DNA of 64,000 bases, from NCBI RefSeq assembly GCF_001905345.1, contig NZ_LFBV01000001.1:1127321-1191320 (forward strand). Reading direction: 5' to 3'. Origin of the DNA: Streptomyces uncialis (GTDB lineage Bacteria; Actinomycetota; Actinomycetes; Streptomycetales; Streptomycetaceae). The position numbers were made by a program, and so were the translations under genes. Below are positions 1-8,041 of this stretch, in pieces. Every line of letters begins with the position of its first letter. Position 1 is the stretch's first letter. A model generated the notes under the pieces. That model ran no database searches, had not been told where the DNA came from, and saw only the letters and a program-made list of their open reading frames with translations.

Positions 1-223
1 TGGCCTGGGAGCCCTCCGCGTCCTTGTCGGAGTCCTTGGCCTTGCCGTCCTTCTTGGTGCCCTTGGCCGCCTCGCCCTTGCCGCTGGAGCCGGCCGACGT
101 GGACGTGCTGGAGCTCTTCTTCTTGCCGCCCGCGCCGTCGTCCTCGGGTGTGCACGCGGCGATGCCGCCGAGTGCGGTGATGCCGATGACCACGCCGACC
201 GCGAGCTTGCTCTTCATGCCCAT
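1..223 (-). CDS. Putative lipoprotein, 3' end outside window
   Basis: The reading frame runs off the left edge, so only the first 74 residues are visible. They start MGMKSKLAVG and form a short basic N-terminus, a hydrophobic stretch and the lipobox GGIAAC, with Cys24 as the expected lipidated residue. After the Cys comes a low-complexity Ser/Thr/Lys/Gly/Asp linker (KKKSSSTSTS, KGTKKDGKAKDSDKD). The start is supported by a GGAGGGG ribosome site just upstream (about 229-235). The gene diverges from the methyltransferase gene at 420. Nothing visible identifies a function, and the folded domain, if any, lies beyond the window. Membrane-anchored extracytoplasmic location is inferred from the lipobox. 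Confidence 0.8.
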   Translation of the reverse strand, partial: MGMKSKLAVGVVIGITALGGIAACTPEDDGAGGKKKSSSTSTSAGSSGKGEAAKGTKKDGKAKDSDKDAEGSQA

Positions 224-419
224 GAAGGGTCCCCTCCCACAAGGTGAAGGCCCCCGAACCCGAGGTGCCGTTCGTTCGATGGGTCAATCACAACAGAAGC
301 TGTGAACCGAGTCAACATGATGCTGTGTGGAAAAGAGATTCACGGCGTGAATAGGTCGGTCGTGGCTGGCTGGGTATGATCGACGCCACACGGGACACGG
401 GGACGAAGGAGGTCGTGCG

Positions 420-2645
420 GTGCAGGACAACGCCACGGAAGTGACCGCTGCCGGGATCGCACGGCTCGCGGGGGTCGGGCGCGCCGCCGTCAGCAACTGG
501 CGCCGCAGACACCCCGACTTCCCGAGGCCGGTCGGAGGCACCGAGACCAGTCCGTCCTTCGCCCTCGCCGATATCGAGGAATGGCTGCGCCGCCAGGGCA
601 AGCTCGCCGAGGTCCCGCTGCGTGAGCGGGTCTGGCAGCAGCTCGCCGGCCACCCGGCGGGCCCCGTCACCGCACTGGTGCACGCGGGCTGCGCCCTGCT
701 CCTGGTCCGCGACCGGCCCACCGACTGGCTGGAAATCACCGCCGTCTCCGACCGCCGGATGGCGGAGCTCCTCCCCGACGCGCTCGCCAGGGTCGTCACC
801 ACCCGCTTCGGCGCCACCCCGCCCGCCGCGCCCCCGCACCCGAGCCTCGGTTCACAGACCCCCGCACCCGCCGTCGGCGTCCCGGCCCCCGCCGAACTCG
901 CCCTCTCGGTGCCGCTGCTGCGCGGGGTCGCCGAACTCGCCGCCGAACGCGGCGCCCGCCAGACCTACGAGTTCCTGCTCGGCCGCCACCTCGACGCCAA
1001 CCCCCGCCAGTACACACTGACCCCCGCCGGACCCGCCGAACTCATGGCGGAACTCGCCGGGGACGCCCGTACCGTCCTCGACCCCGCCTCCGGCACCGGC
1101 ACCCTGCTGCGCGCCGTCCGGGAACCCGCCGTCGTGCACGCCCAGGACGCCGCACCCGAACTCGCCGCGCTCACCGCCCTGCGGCTCGCCCTCCAGGGCG
1201 ACGCCGAGGTCCACGCGCGCGCCGGTGACACCCTGCGCGCCGACGCCTATCCCGGACTGCGGGTCGACGCGGTCCTGTGCCACCCGCCGTTCAACGAACG
1301 CAACTGGGGCCACGACGAACTCGCCTACGACCCCCGCTGGGAGTACGGCTTCCCGGCCCGCACCGAATCCGAGCTGGCCTGGGTGCAGCACGCCCTCGCC
1401 CATCTGCGCGACGGCGGCACCGCCGTCCTACTGATGCCGCCCGCCGCCGCCTCCCGCCGCTCCGGCCGCCGTATCCGCGCCGATCTGCTGCGCCGCGGCG
1501 CGCTGCGCGCCGTGATCGCCCTGCCCGCCGGGTCCGCGCCCCCGTACAACATCCCCCTGCATCTGTGGGTGCTGCGCCGTCCCGCCCCGGACCACCACCC
1601 CGCCCAGCCCGAGGTCCTGCTGGTCGACACCGCCGGGGCCGGCGCCGACGGCCGCGCCCGCGCCGGCTGGCAGACCGTACGGGACGCCGTCCTCGACGCC
1701 TGGCGCCCCTACGACCGCACAGGCACCGCCGGGGAACGCCCCGGACTCAGCCGGTCCGTGCCCGTCATCGAACTCCTCGACGACGATGTGGACCTGGCCC
1801 CCGCCCGCCATCTCCCGCCGCCCGCGGCGGGCGGCGGCACCGCCGAACTCACCGCCGTACGCAGCCGCCTCGGCGACACCCTGCGGCTCACCGCCGACCT
1901 CACCCCGCCGCCGCCCGCCCCGGAGAGCGCCCCCCGGGCCCGCTGGCCCCTCACCACGATCGGCGAACTCGCCCGCGCGGGCGCCCTCGTCCTGCGCACC
2001 GCCACCGCCGTCCCCGCGAACGCCACCGCGCCCGCCGCCCCGGCCGCCCCCGGCCCCCGCACCCCCGTCCTCACCGACCACGACGTGGTCAGCGGGTCCC
2101 CGCCCACCGGCGAACTCCCCGACGGCGAACCGGCCGAGGACACCGTGCTCACCGAACCCGGGGACGTGGTCGTCCCGGTGCTCGGCGGCGGCGCGGTCGC
2201 CCGGGTCGTCGGCCCCGCCGACGCCGGGGCCGCCCTCGGCCGCAACCTCACCCTGCTGCGCCCCGACCCGGCCGCCCTCGACCCCTGGTTCCTCGCCGGA
2301 TTCCTGCGCGGCACCGCCAACAACCGCCAGGCCAGCAGCTACGCGTCCACCGCCACCCGGCTCGACGTCCGCCGGATGCAGCTCCCCCGTATCCCGCTGG
2401 AGCAGCAACGGCGCTACGGGGACCGCTTCCGCACCCTCGCCGCGTTCGAGGACGCGCTGCGGCTCGCCGGACGCCTCGGCGAGCAGCTCGTACGCGGGAT
2501 GCACGACGGACTCACCGACGGCAGCGTCCCGCCCGGGACCGACCCGGAACCCGGCCCACCCACCGCGCCGGACACCCGCCCGCCCACGCCCGGCACCCCG
2601 CCCCCGCCGCCGGGCACCGGCCCCCCGTCCGCCCCGGCCGCCTGA
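420..2645 (+). CDS. Orphan HTH / N6-adenine DNA methylase / HsdS-like fusion protein
   Basis: This 741-residue protein has three visible parts. Residues about 8-60 form a helix-turn-helix resembling MerR/AlpA (GIARLAGVGRAAVSNWRR, then ADIEEWLRR). Residues about 190-440 are an N6_Mtase-type methylase with an intact SAM motif I, DPASGTGTLL at 221-230. Residues about 509-700 resemble a type I specificity subunit: WPLTTIGELARAG, EPGDVVVPVLGGG, then ATRLDVRRMQLPRIPLEQQ. A Pro-rich tail follows. The catalytic motif IV reads HPPF (288-291) where the family has (N/D)PP(Y/F). No restriction subunit is present nearby. GTG start with GGACGAAGGAGG upstream. It could be an orphan type I-like methylase, or a DNA-binding protein that has lost catalysis. 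Confidence 0.85.
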   Translation: MQDNATEVTAAGIARLAGVGRAAVSNWRRRHPDFPRPVGGTETSPSFALADIEEWLRRQGKLAEVPLRERVWQQLAGHPAGPVTALVHAGCALLLVRDRPTDWLEITAVSDRRMAELLPDALARVVTTRFGATPPAAPPHPSLGSQTPAPAVGVPAPAELALSVPLLRGVAELAAERGARQTYEFLLGRHLDANPRQYTLTPAGPAELMAELAGDARTVLDPASGTGTLLRAVREPAVVHAQDAAPELAALTALRLALQGDAEVHARAGDTLRADAYPGLRVDAVLCHPPFNERNWGHDELAYDPRWEYGFPARTESELAWVQHALAHLRDGGTAVLLMPPAAASRRSGRRIRADLLRRGALRAVIALPAGSAPPYNIPLHLWVLRRPAPDHHPAQPEVLLVDTAGAGADGRARAGWQTVRDAVLDAWRPYDRTGTAGERPGLSRSVPVIELLDDDVDLAPARHLPPPAAGGGTAELTAVRSRLGDTLRLTADLTPPPPAPESAPRARWPLTTIGELARAGALVLRTATAVPANATAPAAPAAPGPRTPVLTDHDVVSGSPPTGELPDGEPAEDTVLTEPGDVVVPVLGGGAVARVVGPADAGAALGRNLTLLRPDPAALDPWFLAGFLRGTANNRQASSYASTATRLDVRRMQLPRIPLEQQRRYGDRFRTLAAFEDALRLAGRLGEQLVRGMHDGLTDGSVPPGTDPEPGPPTAPDTRPPTPGTPPPPPGTGPPSAPAA

Positions 2646-2954
2646 CCAACCGGTTCCCCACCCGGAACCGCCGCACCCACCCGCCGTACCCGGTCACCCG
2701 GCACCCCCGGCCACCGCCGCACCCGCCGCACGCGTCCGCCACGTCATGCCCCGCACGGGTGTCATGACCGGTCCGCCCCGCCCGTACGAAAACGGCAAAG
2801 CAACGGTAAGGGGGCGGAGTCGGGTGCCGGAAGGGCAACTGATCGGTACATCGGCGGACCGGGCGCCGGACCCGGCCTATACGCTCGAAACCCGCACCGA
2901 CCACCGTCCCCGACAGGCGCCCCACCAGGCGGCCCCGGCCCATCAGGAGCAGCC
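2646..2954. other. Intergenic gap between methylase and membrane protein
   Basis: No gene is supported in this stretch of about 300 bases. It contains two GTCATG words (2743-2748 and 2761-2766) and a TATACG word near 2878 that could be a -10 element for the downstream gene. No convincing -35 or hairpin was seen. Confidence 0.4.
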
Positions 2955-3725
2955 ATGCACGGCCACGGCCCCGCGCCGCAGCAGTCCCAGCGGCCCACGG
3001 AGGGGATGCTGGTGCTGCTCCGGGTGGTGTTCGTGGTCCTGTCGGTGGCCAGTTGCGGATTCCTCACCTGGGGCGTCATGCTGCGCGTCGCGATCGTGAC
3101 CCGTACCCAGCGCGACTGGACGTTCTTCTTCGTCTCGCTCGGACTGCTCATCGGTTCGTTCGCCCTGCTCATCGCCGACGGAACCGACGAACTGACCACG
3201 TGGCGCGGCAACACCGGCGCCGCCGTCCTGCTCATCATGGGCATCGCCGGGGCCGCCTACTTCCTCTACGCCGACATCCGCCACTTCCAGTCGGTGCCCC
3301 GCACCCCGCCCCGGCCACCCGCCGCTTACGGCGGCCCGGTCCACCCGGCCCCCGGCTACGGCTACCCGCACCCGGCAGCCCACCCCACCGCCCCGCACCC
3401 GGGACCCCAGCCGTACGGCGGACACACCCCGCCCGCGAGCCCCTACCCGGACCGCACCCCGCCCCCGGGCCCGTACACCCCGACCGTGTACTCCCAGCCC
3501 CCCGGCCCGGGAACCCCGGCGCCGCAGCCACCCGCCCCCGCGTCGCCGCCCGCCGCGCCCCCGCCGCAGACGCGGCCCGCGCCCGCCCGGATCGACCAGG
3601 TCCGCGCCGAACTCGACGAGCTGAGCGACTTCCTGCGCAGCCAGGACACCGCCCCCGGCCCCGAGTCCGGCCCCCCCGGCCACCGGGGCGCCGACCAGCG
3701 TCAGAACAGGGAGGACGGCTGGTGA
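2955..3725 (+). CDS. Membrane protein with Pro-rich cytoplasmic tail, kinase partner
   Basis: The 256-residue protein has three hydrophobic segments in its first 110 residues (about 20-47, 57-76 and 88-105). A long tail rich in Pro, Gly, Tyr and Ala follows, with repeats such as GYGYPHPAAHP and PYPDRTPPPG. A short helical end (RIDQVRAELDELSDFLRSQ) might form a coiled coil. ATG start with GGAG five bases upstream. The stop overlaps the start of the Ser/Thr kinase gene (GTGA at 3722), which suggests coupled translation and a shared role. The tail would be a plausible kinase substrate or docking region, but this is inference. No enzymatic motif was recognised. Confidence 0.8.
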   Translation: MHGHGPAPQQSQRPTEGMLVLLRVVFVVLSVASCGFLTWGVMLRVAIVTRTQRDWTFFFVSLGLLIGSFALLIADGTDELTTWRGNTGAAVLLIMGIAGAAYFLYADIRHFQSVPRTPPRPPAAYGGPVHPAPGYGYPHPAAHPTAPHPGPQPYGGHTPPASPYPDRTPPPGPYTPTVYSQPPGPGTPAPQPPAPASPPAAPPPQTRPAPARIDQVRAELDELSDFLRSQDTAPGPESGPPGHRGADQRQNREDGW

Positions 3726-5278
3726 CCCCGCGTGTCGTGGCCGACCGCTACGCGCTGTCCACCCTCATCGGGCAGGGCGGCATGGGCCAGGTATGGACGG
3801 CCTACGACCAGCGGCTCGACCGCCGGGTCGCCGTCAAACTCCTGCGCCCCGACAAGGTCACCGGGCCCGGCGGCCCCGAGACCGAGGAACTGCGCCGCCG
3901 CTTCGTGCGCGAATGCCGGGTCACCGCACAGGTCGACCACCCCGGACTGGTCACCGTCCACGACGCGGGCAGCGAGGGCGAGGAGCTCTACCTCGTCATG
4001 CAGTACGTCGACGGGGCCGACCTCTCCGACCACCTCGCCGAGCACGACCCCTACCCCTGGCAGTGGTCCGTCGCCGTCGCCGCGCAACTGTGCGCCGTGC
4101 TCTCCGCCGTGCACGCCGTGCCGATCGTGCACCGCGACCTCAAGCCCCGCAACGTCATGGTCCGCCAGGACGGCTCGGTGACCGTCCTCGACCTCGGCGT
4201 CGCCTCCGTCATGGACTCCGACACCACCCGCCTCACCCACACCGGCTCACCCATCGGCAGCCCCGCCTACATGGCCCCCGAACAGGCCATGGGCGGCGCG
4301 GTCGGCCCGTACACCGACCTCTACGCCCTCGGGGTCCTCCTGCACGAACTCCTCAGCGGCGACGTCCCGTTCGCGGGTTCCACCGCCCTCGGGGTGCTCC
4401 ACCGCCACCTCTACGAACCGCCGCTGCCCGTCCGGCGGCGGCGCCCCGAGGTCCCCGAGGCCCTGGAGAGCCTCGTGCTGCGGCTCCTCGCCAAGGACCC
4501 CCAGCACCGGCCCGCCAGCGCCCAGGAGGTCTACGAGCACCTGCTGCCGCTGCTGCCCGCGCGCGGCACCCCCACCGGCGGCCCCCTCGACCCCACCCGC
4601 CCCTTCCTGCGCCCGCACGCCCCCTGGCCCGACCGCGCGGTCACCCCCGCGCCGCGCCCCGAGGCACCGGTGCCCACCGCGGCCACCGCGCCGACCGGAC
4701 AGCCCGACGTGGCCGCCGCCGTCGACGAGGTCAAACGGCTCCTCGGGGAAGGCCGGATCACCCAGGCCGTCGACATCCTCGGCGCGATCCTGCCCACCGC
4801 CGCCGAGCGCCACGGCGAACAGTCACCCGTCGTACGCACCCTGCGCAAGCAGTACGCGGCCACCCTCATGGACGACGGCCAGTACCGCCGCGCACTGCCC
4901 GAACTGCGCCGCCTCGCCGACGAGCACGCCGCCGGGTCGGGCCCCGCCGACCCCCGCTCGCTGCGCTTCCGCTACGACGCCGCCCAGTGCCTCGAACAAC
5001 TCGGGGAGACCGCCGCCGCGCTGGCCGAGTACCGCGCGCTGCTCCCCTACTACGAGAGCCGGTACACGGGGAACCCGTACACCCAGGACGACCCCGACCT
5101 GCCCTTCGAGATCCGCCGCCGGATCGGGCATCTGCTGCTCGCCCTCGGCGACCGGGCCGCCGCCCACGACACCCTGGTACGGCTGCTGCACGACGCCCAG
5201 GGACGCCACGGACCCGCCCACCCCTTCCCCGCCGAGGTCCGGCGCACGCTCCAGTGGCTGGGCCAGGTCGGGGGCTGA
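3722..5278 (+). CDS. Hanks-type serine/threonine protein kinase, soluble, TPR-like C-terminus
   Basis: The 518-residue protein starts at a GTG overlapping the upstream stop, with AGGGAGG upstream. The kinase domain spans about residues 9-275: glycine loop GQGGMGQVW at 17-25, catalytic Lys39 in VAVKLL, HRDLKPRN at 137-144, DLG in place of DFG at 157-159, and MAPEQ as the APE motif. After a Pro/Ala linker, residues about 330-515 look like helical tetratricopeptide-type repeats (TQAVDILGAILPTAAER, GQYRRALPELRRLADEH, ALAEYRALLPYYESR). There is no transmembrane segment and no PASTA repeat, so this is not PknB. It is coupled to the membrane protein at 2955, which may recruit it. The substrates are unknown. 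Confidence 0.92.
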   Translation: MTPRVVADRYALSTLIGQGGMGQVWTAYDQRLDRRVAVKLLRPDKVTGPGGPETEELRRRFVRECRVTAQVDHPGLVTVHDAGSEGEELYLVMQYVDGADLSDHLAEHDPYPWQWSVAVAAQLCAVLSAVHAVPIVHRDLKPRNVMVRQDGSVTVLDLGVASVMDSDTTRLTHTGSPIGSPAYMAPEQAMGGAVGPYTDLYALGVLLHELLSGDVPFAGSTALGVLHRHLYEPPLPVRRRRPEVPEALESLVLRLLAKDPQHRPASAQEVYEHLLPLLPARGTPTGGPLDPTRPFLRPHAPWPDRAVTPAPRPEAPVPTAATAPTGQPDVAAAVDEVKRLLGEGRITQAVDILGAILPTAAERHGEQSPVVRTLRKQYAATLMDDGQYRRALPELRRLADEHAAGSGPADPRSLRFRYDAAQCLEQLGETAAALAEYRALLPYYESRYTGNPYTQDDPDLPFEIRRRIGHLLLALGDRAAAHDTLVRLLHDAQGRHGPAHPFPAEVRRTLQWLGQVGG

Positions 5279-5428
5279 CGGGCGTACCCGCGGCCGCGCC
5301 CGGATCGTTGGAGCGGACGGCGGGAACCGGCCGGTCGCCGCGGACCGCGCCGCGACCCGCTCGGATCAGCTCGGTCGAATCAGTGGCCGAACCTCCTGTC
5401 ACTGCCTACCATCGATCACCGCAAGACT

Positions 5429-5446
5429 TTGTGCACCAATGCACAA
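5429..5446. promoter_or_regulatory. Perfect 7-bp inverted repeat, operator candidate
   Basis: TTGTGCA and TGCACAA arms are separated by CCAA. The repeat ends 21 bp before the TTG start of the SurA-like lipoprotein gene, where a repressor could act on the promoter or on early transcription. The cognate regulator is not known. Confidence 0.4.
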
Positions 5447-5467
5447 TCTCGCTGCCGGGAGGCTCCT

Positions 5468-6139
5468 TTGCACCGCCGCCGTCGCATCGCAGTCACTGTC
5501 TCCACCGCCGCGCTCCTCGCGGCGACCCCCTTGCTCACCGCGTGCGGCAACGACGCGCGGCCGGGCGCGGCGGCCGTCGTGGGGGACCAGCGCATCACGG
5601 TCGCGCAGCTGGAGAACCGGGTCAACGCGGTCCGGACCGCGCAGCGGGACATCCTCGGGGACTCCGAGCAGTACGAGGCGTCCCTCACCCGCTCCGGGGG
5701 GCTCGCCCGCAACACCCTGCACACCATGGTCCTCGACAAGGTCCTCGACCAGGCCGTCAAGGACGCCGGGGTGAGCGTGACCCGCAAGGACGTCCAGCAG
5801 ATGCGCCTCGGCCTCGAACAGCAGGCCGGAGGCGCGGAGGGGCTGCGCGCCGCGTGGCTCCAGCAGTACAACGTCCCGCCGTCGCAGCTCGACGCGAGTC
5901 TCCGTACGGAGGTCGCGGCGCAGAAGCTGGCGGAGTCCCTCGGGGTGGGGATGGACACGGAGGCGGGGCAGCGGGCCTTCTGGAAGGCGCTGTCGACCGC
6001 GTCCAAGAAGCTCGACGTCAGCGTGAATCCCCGCTACGGGAAGTGGGGCGTCAGCGGTGACGGCCGGGTCGGCCGCACGGACGCGGGCACGCCTTGGCTC
6101 CACGTCGTCACCAAGCCGGACACCCCCACGGAGACGTAG
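5468..6139 (+). CDS. SurA N-terminal domain-like lipoprotein
   Basis: A TTG start at 5468 is preferred because GGGAGG lies five bases upstream and the protein then begins MHRRRRIAVTV, a clean lipoprotein signal. An in-frame ATG at 5429 would add 13 residues with no ribosome site. The lipobox is LLTAC, with Cys27. The mature part has the SurA/trigger-factor N-terminal pattern: VVGDQRITVAQLENRVNAVR, then long helices. There is no parvulin domain, and the length of 223 residues fits chaperone-like SurA_N lipoproteins. It is probably anchored on the outer face of the membrane and assists secreted proteins. It is followed by the repeat-rich gap at 6140-6902. Confidence 0.8.
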   Translation: MHRRRRIAVTVSTAALLAATPLLTACGNDARPGAAAVVGDQRITVAQLENRVNAVRTAQRDILGDSEQYEASLTRSGGLARNTLHTMVLDKVLDQAVKDAGVSVTRKDVQQMRLGLEQQAGGAEGLRAAWLQQYNVPPSQLDASLRTEVAAQKLAESLGVGMDTEAGQRAFWKALSTASKKLDVSVNPRYGKWGVSGDGRVGRTDAGTPWLHVVTKPDTPTET

Positions 6140-6248
6140 CACTCGCGCTTCGTGGGTTTCGCGGTTCCCTGCGGGTCGCCTTCGCTTGCGCTTCCCAGGT
6201 CTGTCCGGCGGGGCGTACTTCGGTCCTGTGCCGTCGTTCGGTGGTTTT

Positions 6249-6420
6249 GCGCAGTTCCCCGCGCCCCTTTGGGGCGCGTTCTGCCTGTTCTTCGGGTCGG
6301 TGCCGGTCGGGATTCTCCGTCCTCGATCCGACACGCTCGGTAAGTCGTGCAGTTGCTCCACTGAAGAGCATCGGAGTCTGCGGGCAGAGATTCCCGCCCA
6401 CCCCCTCCCGCAGCAGCGCG
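6249..6420. repeat. Conserved core of composite repeat, copy 1
   Basis: About 171 bp shared with 11934-12105 and 19151-19321. Shared landmarks are the GCGCCCC-TTT-GGGGCGC hairpin, GGTCGGGATTCTCCGTCCTC, GAAGAGCATCGGAGTCTGCG and AGAGATTCCCGCCCACCCCC. The arms on the two sides point outward. Confidence 0.85.
6260..6278 (+). terminator. Hairpin inside repeat core 1
   Basis: An 8-bp stem CGCGCCCC/GGGGCGCG with a TTT loop, 120 bp after the SurA-like stop. It could stop transcription entering from the upstream gene. There is no U tract. Confidence 0.4.
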
Positions 6421-6902
6421 ACTGCGGGAGGAGAGGAGTGCCCCTTCAGGGGCGCGGGGAACTGCGCAAAAGACGAGGGCAGGCCCGCACCCGAGGAACG
6501 ACCGCAAGGGGGCAGCATCCAGGGGCGCGGGGAACTGCGCGAGCAACCAAGGACCGCCCGCAGCCGGACGGAAACCGCAAGGGGCGCAACCCAGGGGCGC
6601 GGGGAACTGCGCAAAAAACGAGGACCGGCCCGCACCCGAAGAGCGACCGCAAGGGGGCAGCATCCAGGGGCGCGGGGAACTGCGCACCCCACGAGCGACC
6701 CGCACAGGGACAAGTGCGCCCACCCGGACAGACCTCGGAAGCGCAAGCGAAGGCGACCCGCGGGGAACTGCGCACCCCACGAACGGCCCGCACAGGAACA
6801 GGTGCGCCCACCCGGACAGACCTCGGAAGCGCAAGCGAAGGCGTCCCGCCTGACAGACCCCGGGGCGCGGGCGAAGGTGGGGCGACGGGTTAGGTTCAAT
6901 CC

Positions 6903-8039
6903 GTGAGCGAGACAAACACACCCACACCCCAAGGCCGGGTCGTGATGGTGACCACCACCCACCGCGTCGCCCCGGGCCTCCTCTCCTGGCCCGCCTGGCG
7001 CACCCTCCACGACGCCGACCGAGTCGTCTGCGCGGACCCCGGCCACCCCCAGCTCCCGTACCTCCGCGAAGCCGGCGTCACCGTGGAGATCGCGGCGCCC
7101 GACGCCCACGAACTGGTCGACGCGACCCAGGGCGGCCGGACCGTCGCCGTCCTCGCGGTGGGCGAGGGCGAGTCCCGGCTCACTGACGGCCTCGCCCGCC
7201 TCGCCGGTTCCGGCCGGGTGCAGATGCCCGACCTGGAACTCCTCCCCGGCTCGTACGACCTCCCGGGCGCCCGGCTGCTGGACCTCGTCCAGGTCATGGA
7301 CCGGATCCGCGCCGTCTGCCCCTGGTCGTCGCTCCAGACCCACGAGGGCCTTGCCAAGTACGCCATCGAGGAGTCCTACGAACTGGTCGAGGCCATCGAG
7401 GACGGCGACCGTGACGAACTGCGCGAGGAACTCGGCGACGTACTGCTCCAGGTGATCTTCCACGCGCGGATCGCGGAGGACGACGAGGAGGCCCCGTTCT
7501 CCGTGGACGACGTCGCCGCGGGGATCGTGACCAAGCTCATCAACCGCCACCCCCATGTCTTCGGGGACGCCGTCGCGCGGACCCCGGAGGAGGTCAGGGC
7601 GCTCTGGCTGAGCACCAAGGCCGAGGAGAAGGACCGGGACTCCGTCACCGACGGCGTCCCGCTGGGCCAGCCGGGCCTCGCGCTCGCCGCCAAGCTGGCC
7701 TTCCGGGCCAGGAAGGCCGGTCTGCCGGTGCCCGTGCCGTCCGGTCCCGGCATCGGCTACGACCTGCTGGCGATGGCCGTCCGGGCCGAGGCGGAGGGCG
7801 TCGACCCGGAGGCCGCCCTGCGCGCCGCGGCCCGCGCCTACCGCGACGCCATCCGCACCGCCGAGACCCACCCCGGCCACCCGGCCGCCGAGGACCCGGA
7901 CATCACGGACACCGAGGACAGGGACACCCCGGCCGCCGAGGACCCGGGCACCGGGGGAACGGACCCTGCGGACACCCGGGGGACGGACCCCGTGGACCCG
8001 GCGGACACCGGCCGTACCGCACCCGGCGGGACCCGCTGA
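6903..8039 (+). CDS. mazG: Nucleoside triphosphate pyrophosphohydrolase MazG
   Basis: MazG hydrolyses (d)NTPs to monophosphate and pyrophosphate, a house-cleaning role in the cytosol. Residues about 118-240 carry the MazG helices: VMDRIRAVCPWSSLQTHEGL, then EESYELVEAIE and LREELGDVLLQVIFHARI, which supply the acidic Mg2+ ligands. Residues 1-110 form an extension seen in actinobacterial MazG. The C-terminus from about residue 325 is a low-complexity Asp/Thr/Pro tail (EDPDITDTEDRDTPAAEDPG). The total of 378 residues is longer than E. coli MazG (263). GTG start; a TAGGTT -10-like word lies just upstream at 6891. The P450 gene starts two bases after the stop, so the two are probably co-transcribed. 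Confidence 0.9.
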   Translation: MSETNTPTPQGRVVMVTTTHRVAPGLLSWPAWRTLHDADRVVCADPGHPQLPYLREAGVTVEIAAPDAHELVDATQGGRTVAVLAVGEGESRLTDGLARLAGSGRVQMPDLELLPGSYDLPGARLLDLVQVMDRIRAVCPWSSLQTHEGLAKYAIEESYELVEAIEDGDRDELREELGDVLLQVIFHARIAEDDEEAPFSVDDVAAGIVTKLINRHPHVFGDAVARTPEEVRALWLSTKAEEKDRDSVTDGVPLGQPGLALAAKLAFRARKAGLPVPVPSGPGIGYDLLAMAVRAEAEGVDPEAALRAAARAYRDAIRTAETHPGHPAAEDPDITDTEDRDTPAAEDPGTGGTDPADTRGTDPVDPADTGRTAPGGTR

Positions 8040-8041
8040 CG

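Larger units (their letters stand above)
6153..6866. repeat. Composite intergenic repeat element, copy 1
   Basis: The gap between the SurA-like gene and mazG is filled by a two-armed repeat. The left arm (about 6153-6278) carries the GGGGCGCGGGGAACTGCGC module in reverse complement. The right arm (about 6440-6860) carries at least four forward copies of GGGAACTGCGC, at about 6459, 6530, 6604 and 6679. Associated modules GGACAGACCTCGGAAGCGCA and GCGAAGGCGACCCGC also occur. A unique core lies between the arms. Long open frames cross this region on both strands, but they are translations of the repeat and not supported as genes. Confidence 0.85.

Noticed and set aside
420..2645. Complete type I or BREX restriction system
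   Set aside because: No restriction, translocase or accessory defence gene is adjacent.
5399..6361. Minus-strand gene over the SurA-like gene
   Set aside because: The translation is Arg/Pro/Gly-rich and runs into repeat sequence; the plus-strand gene has a lipobox and ribosome site.
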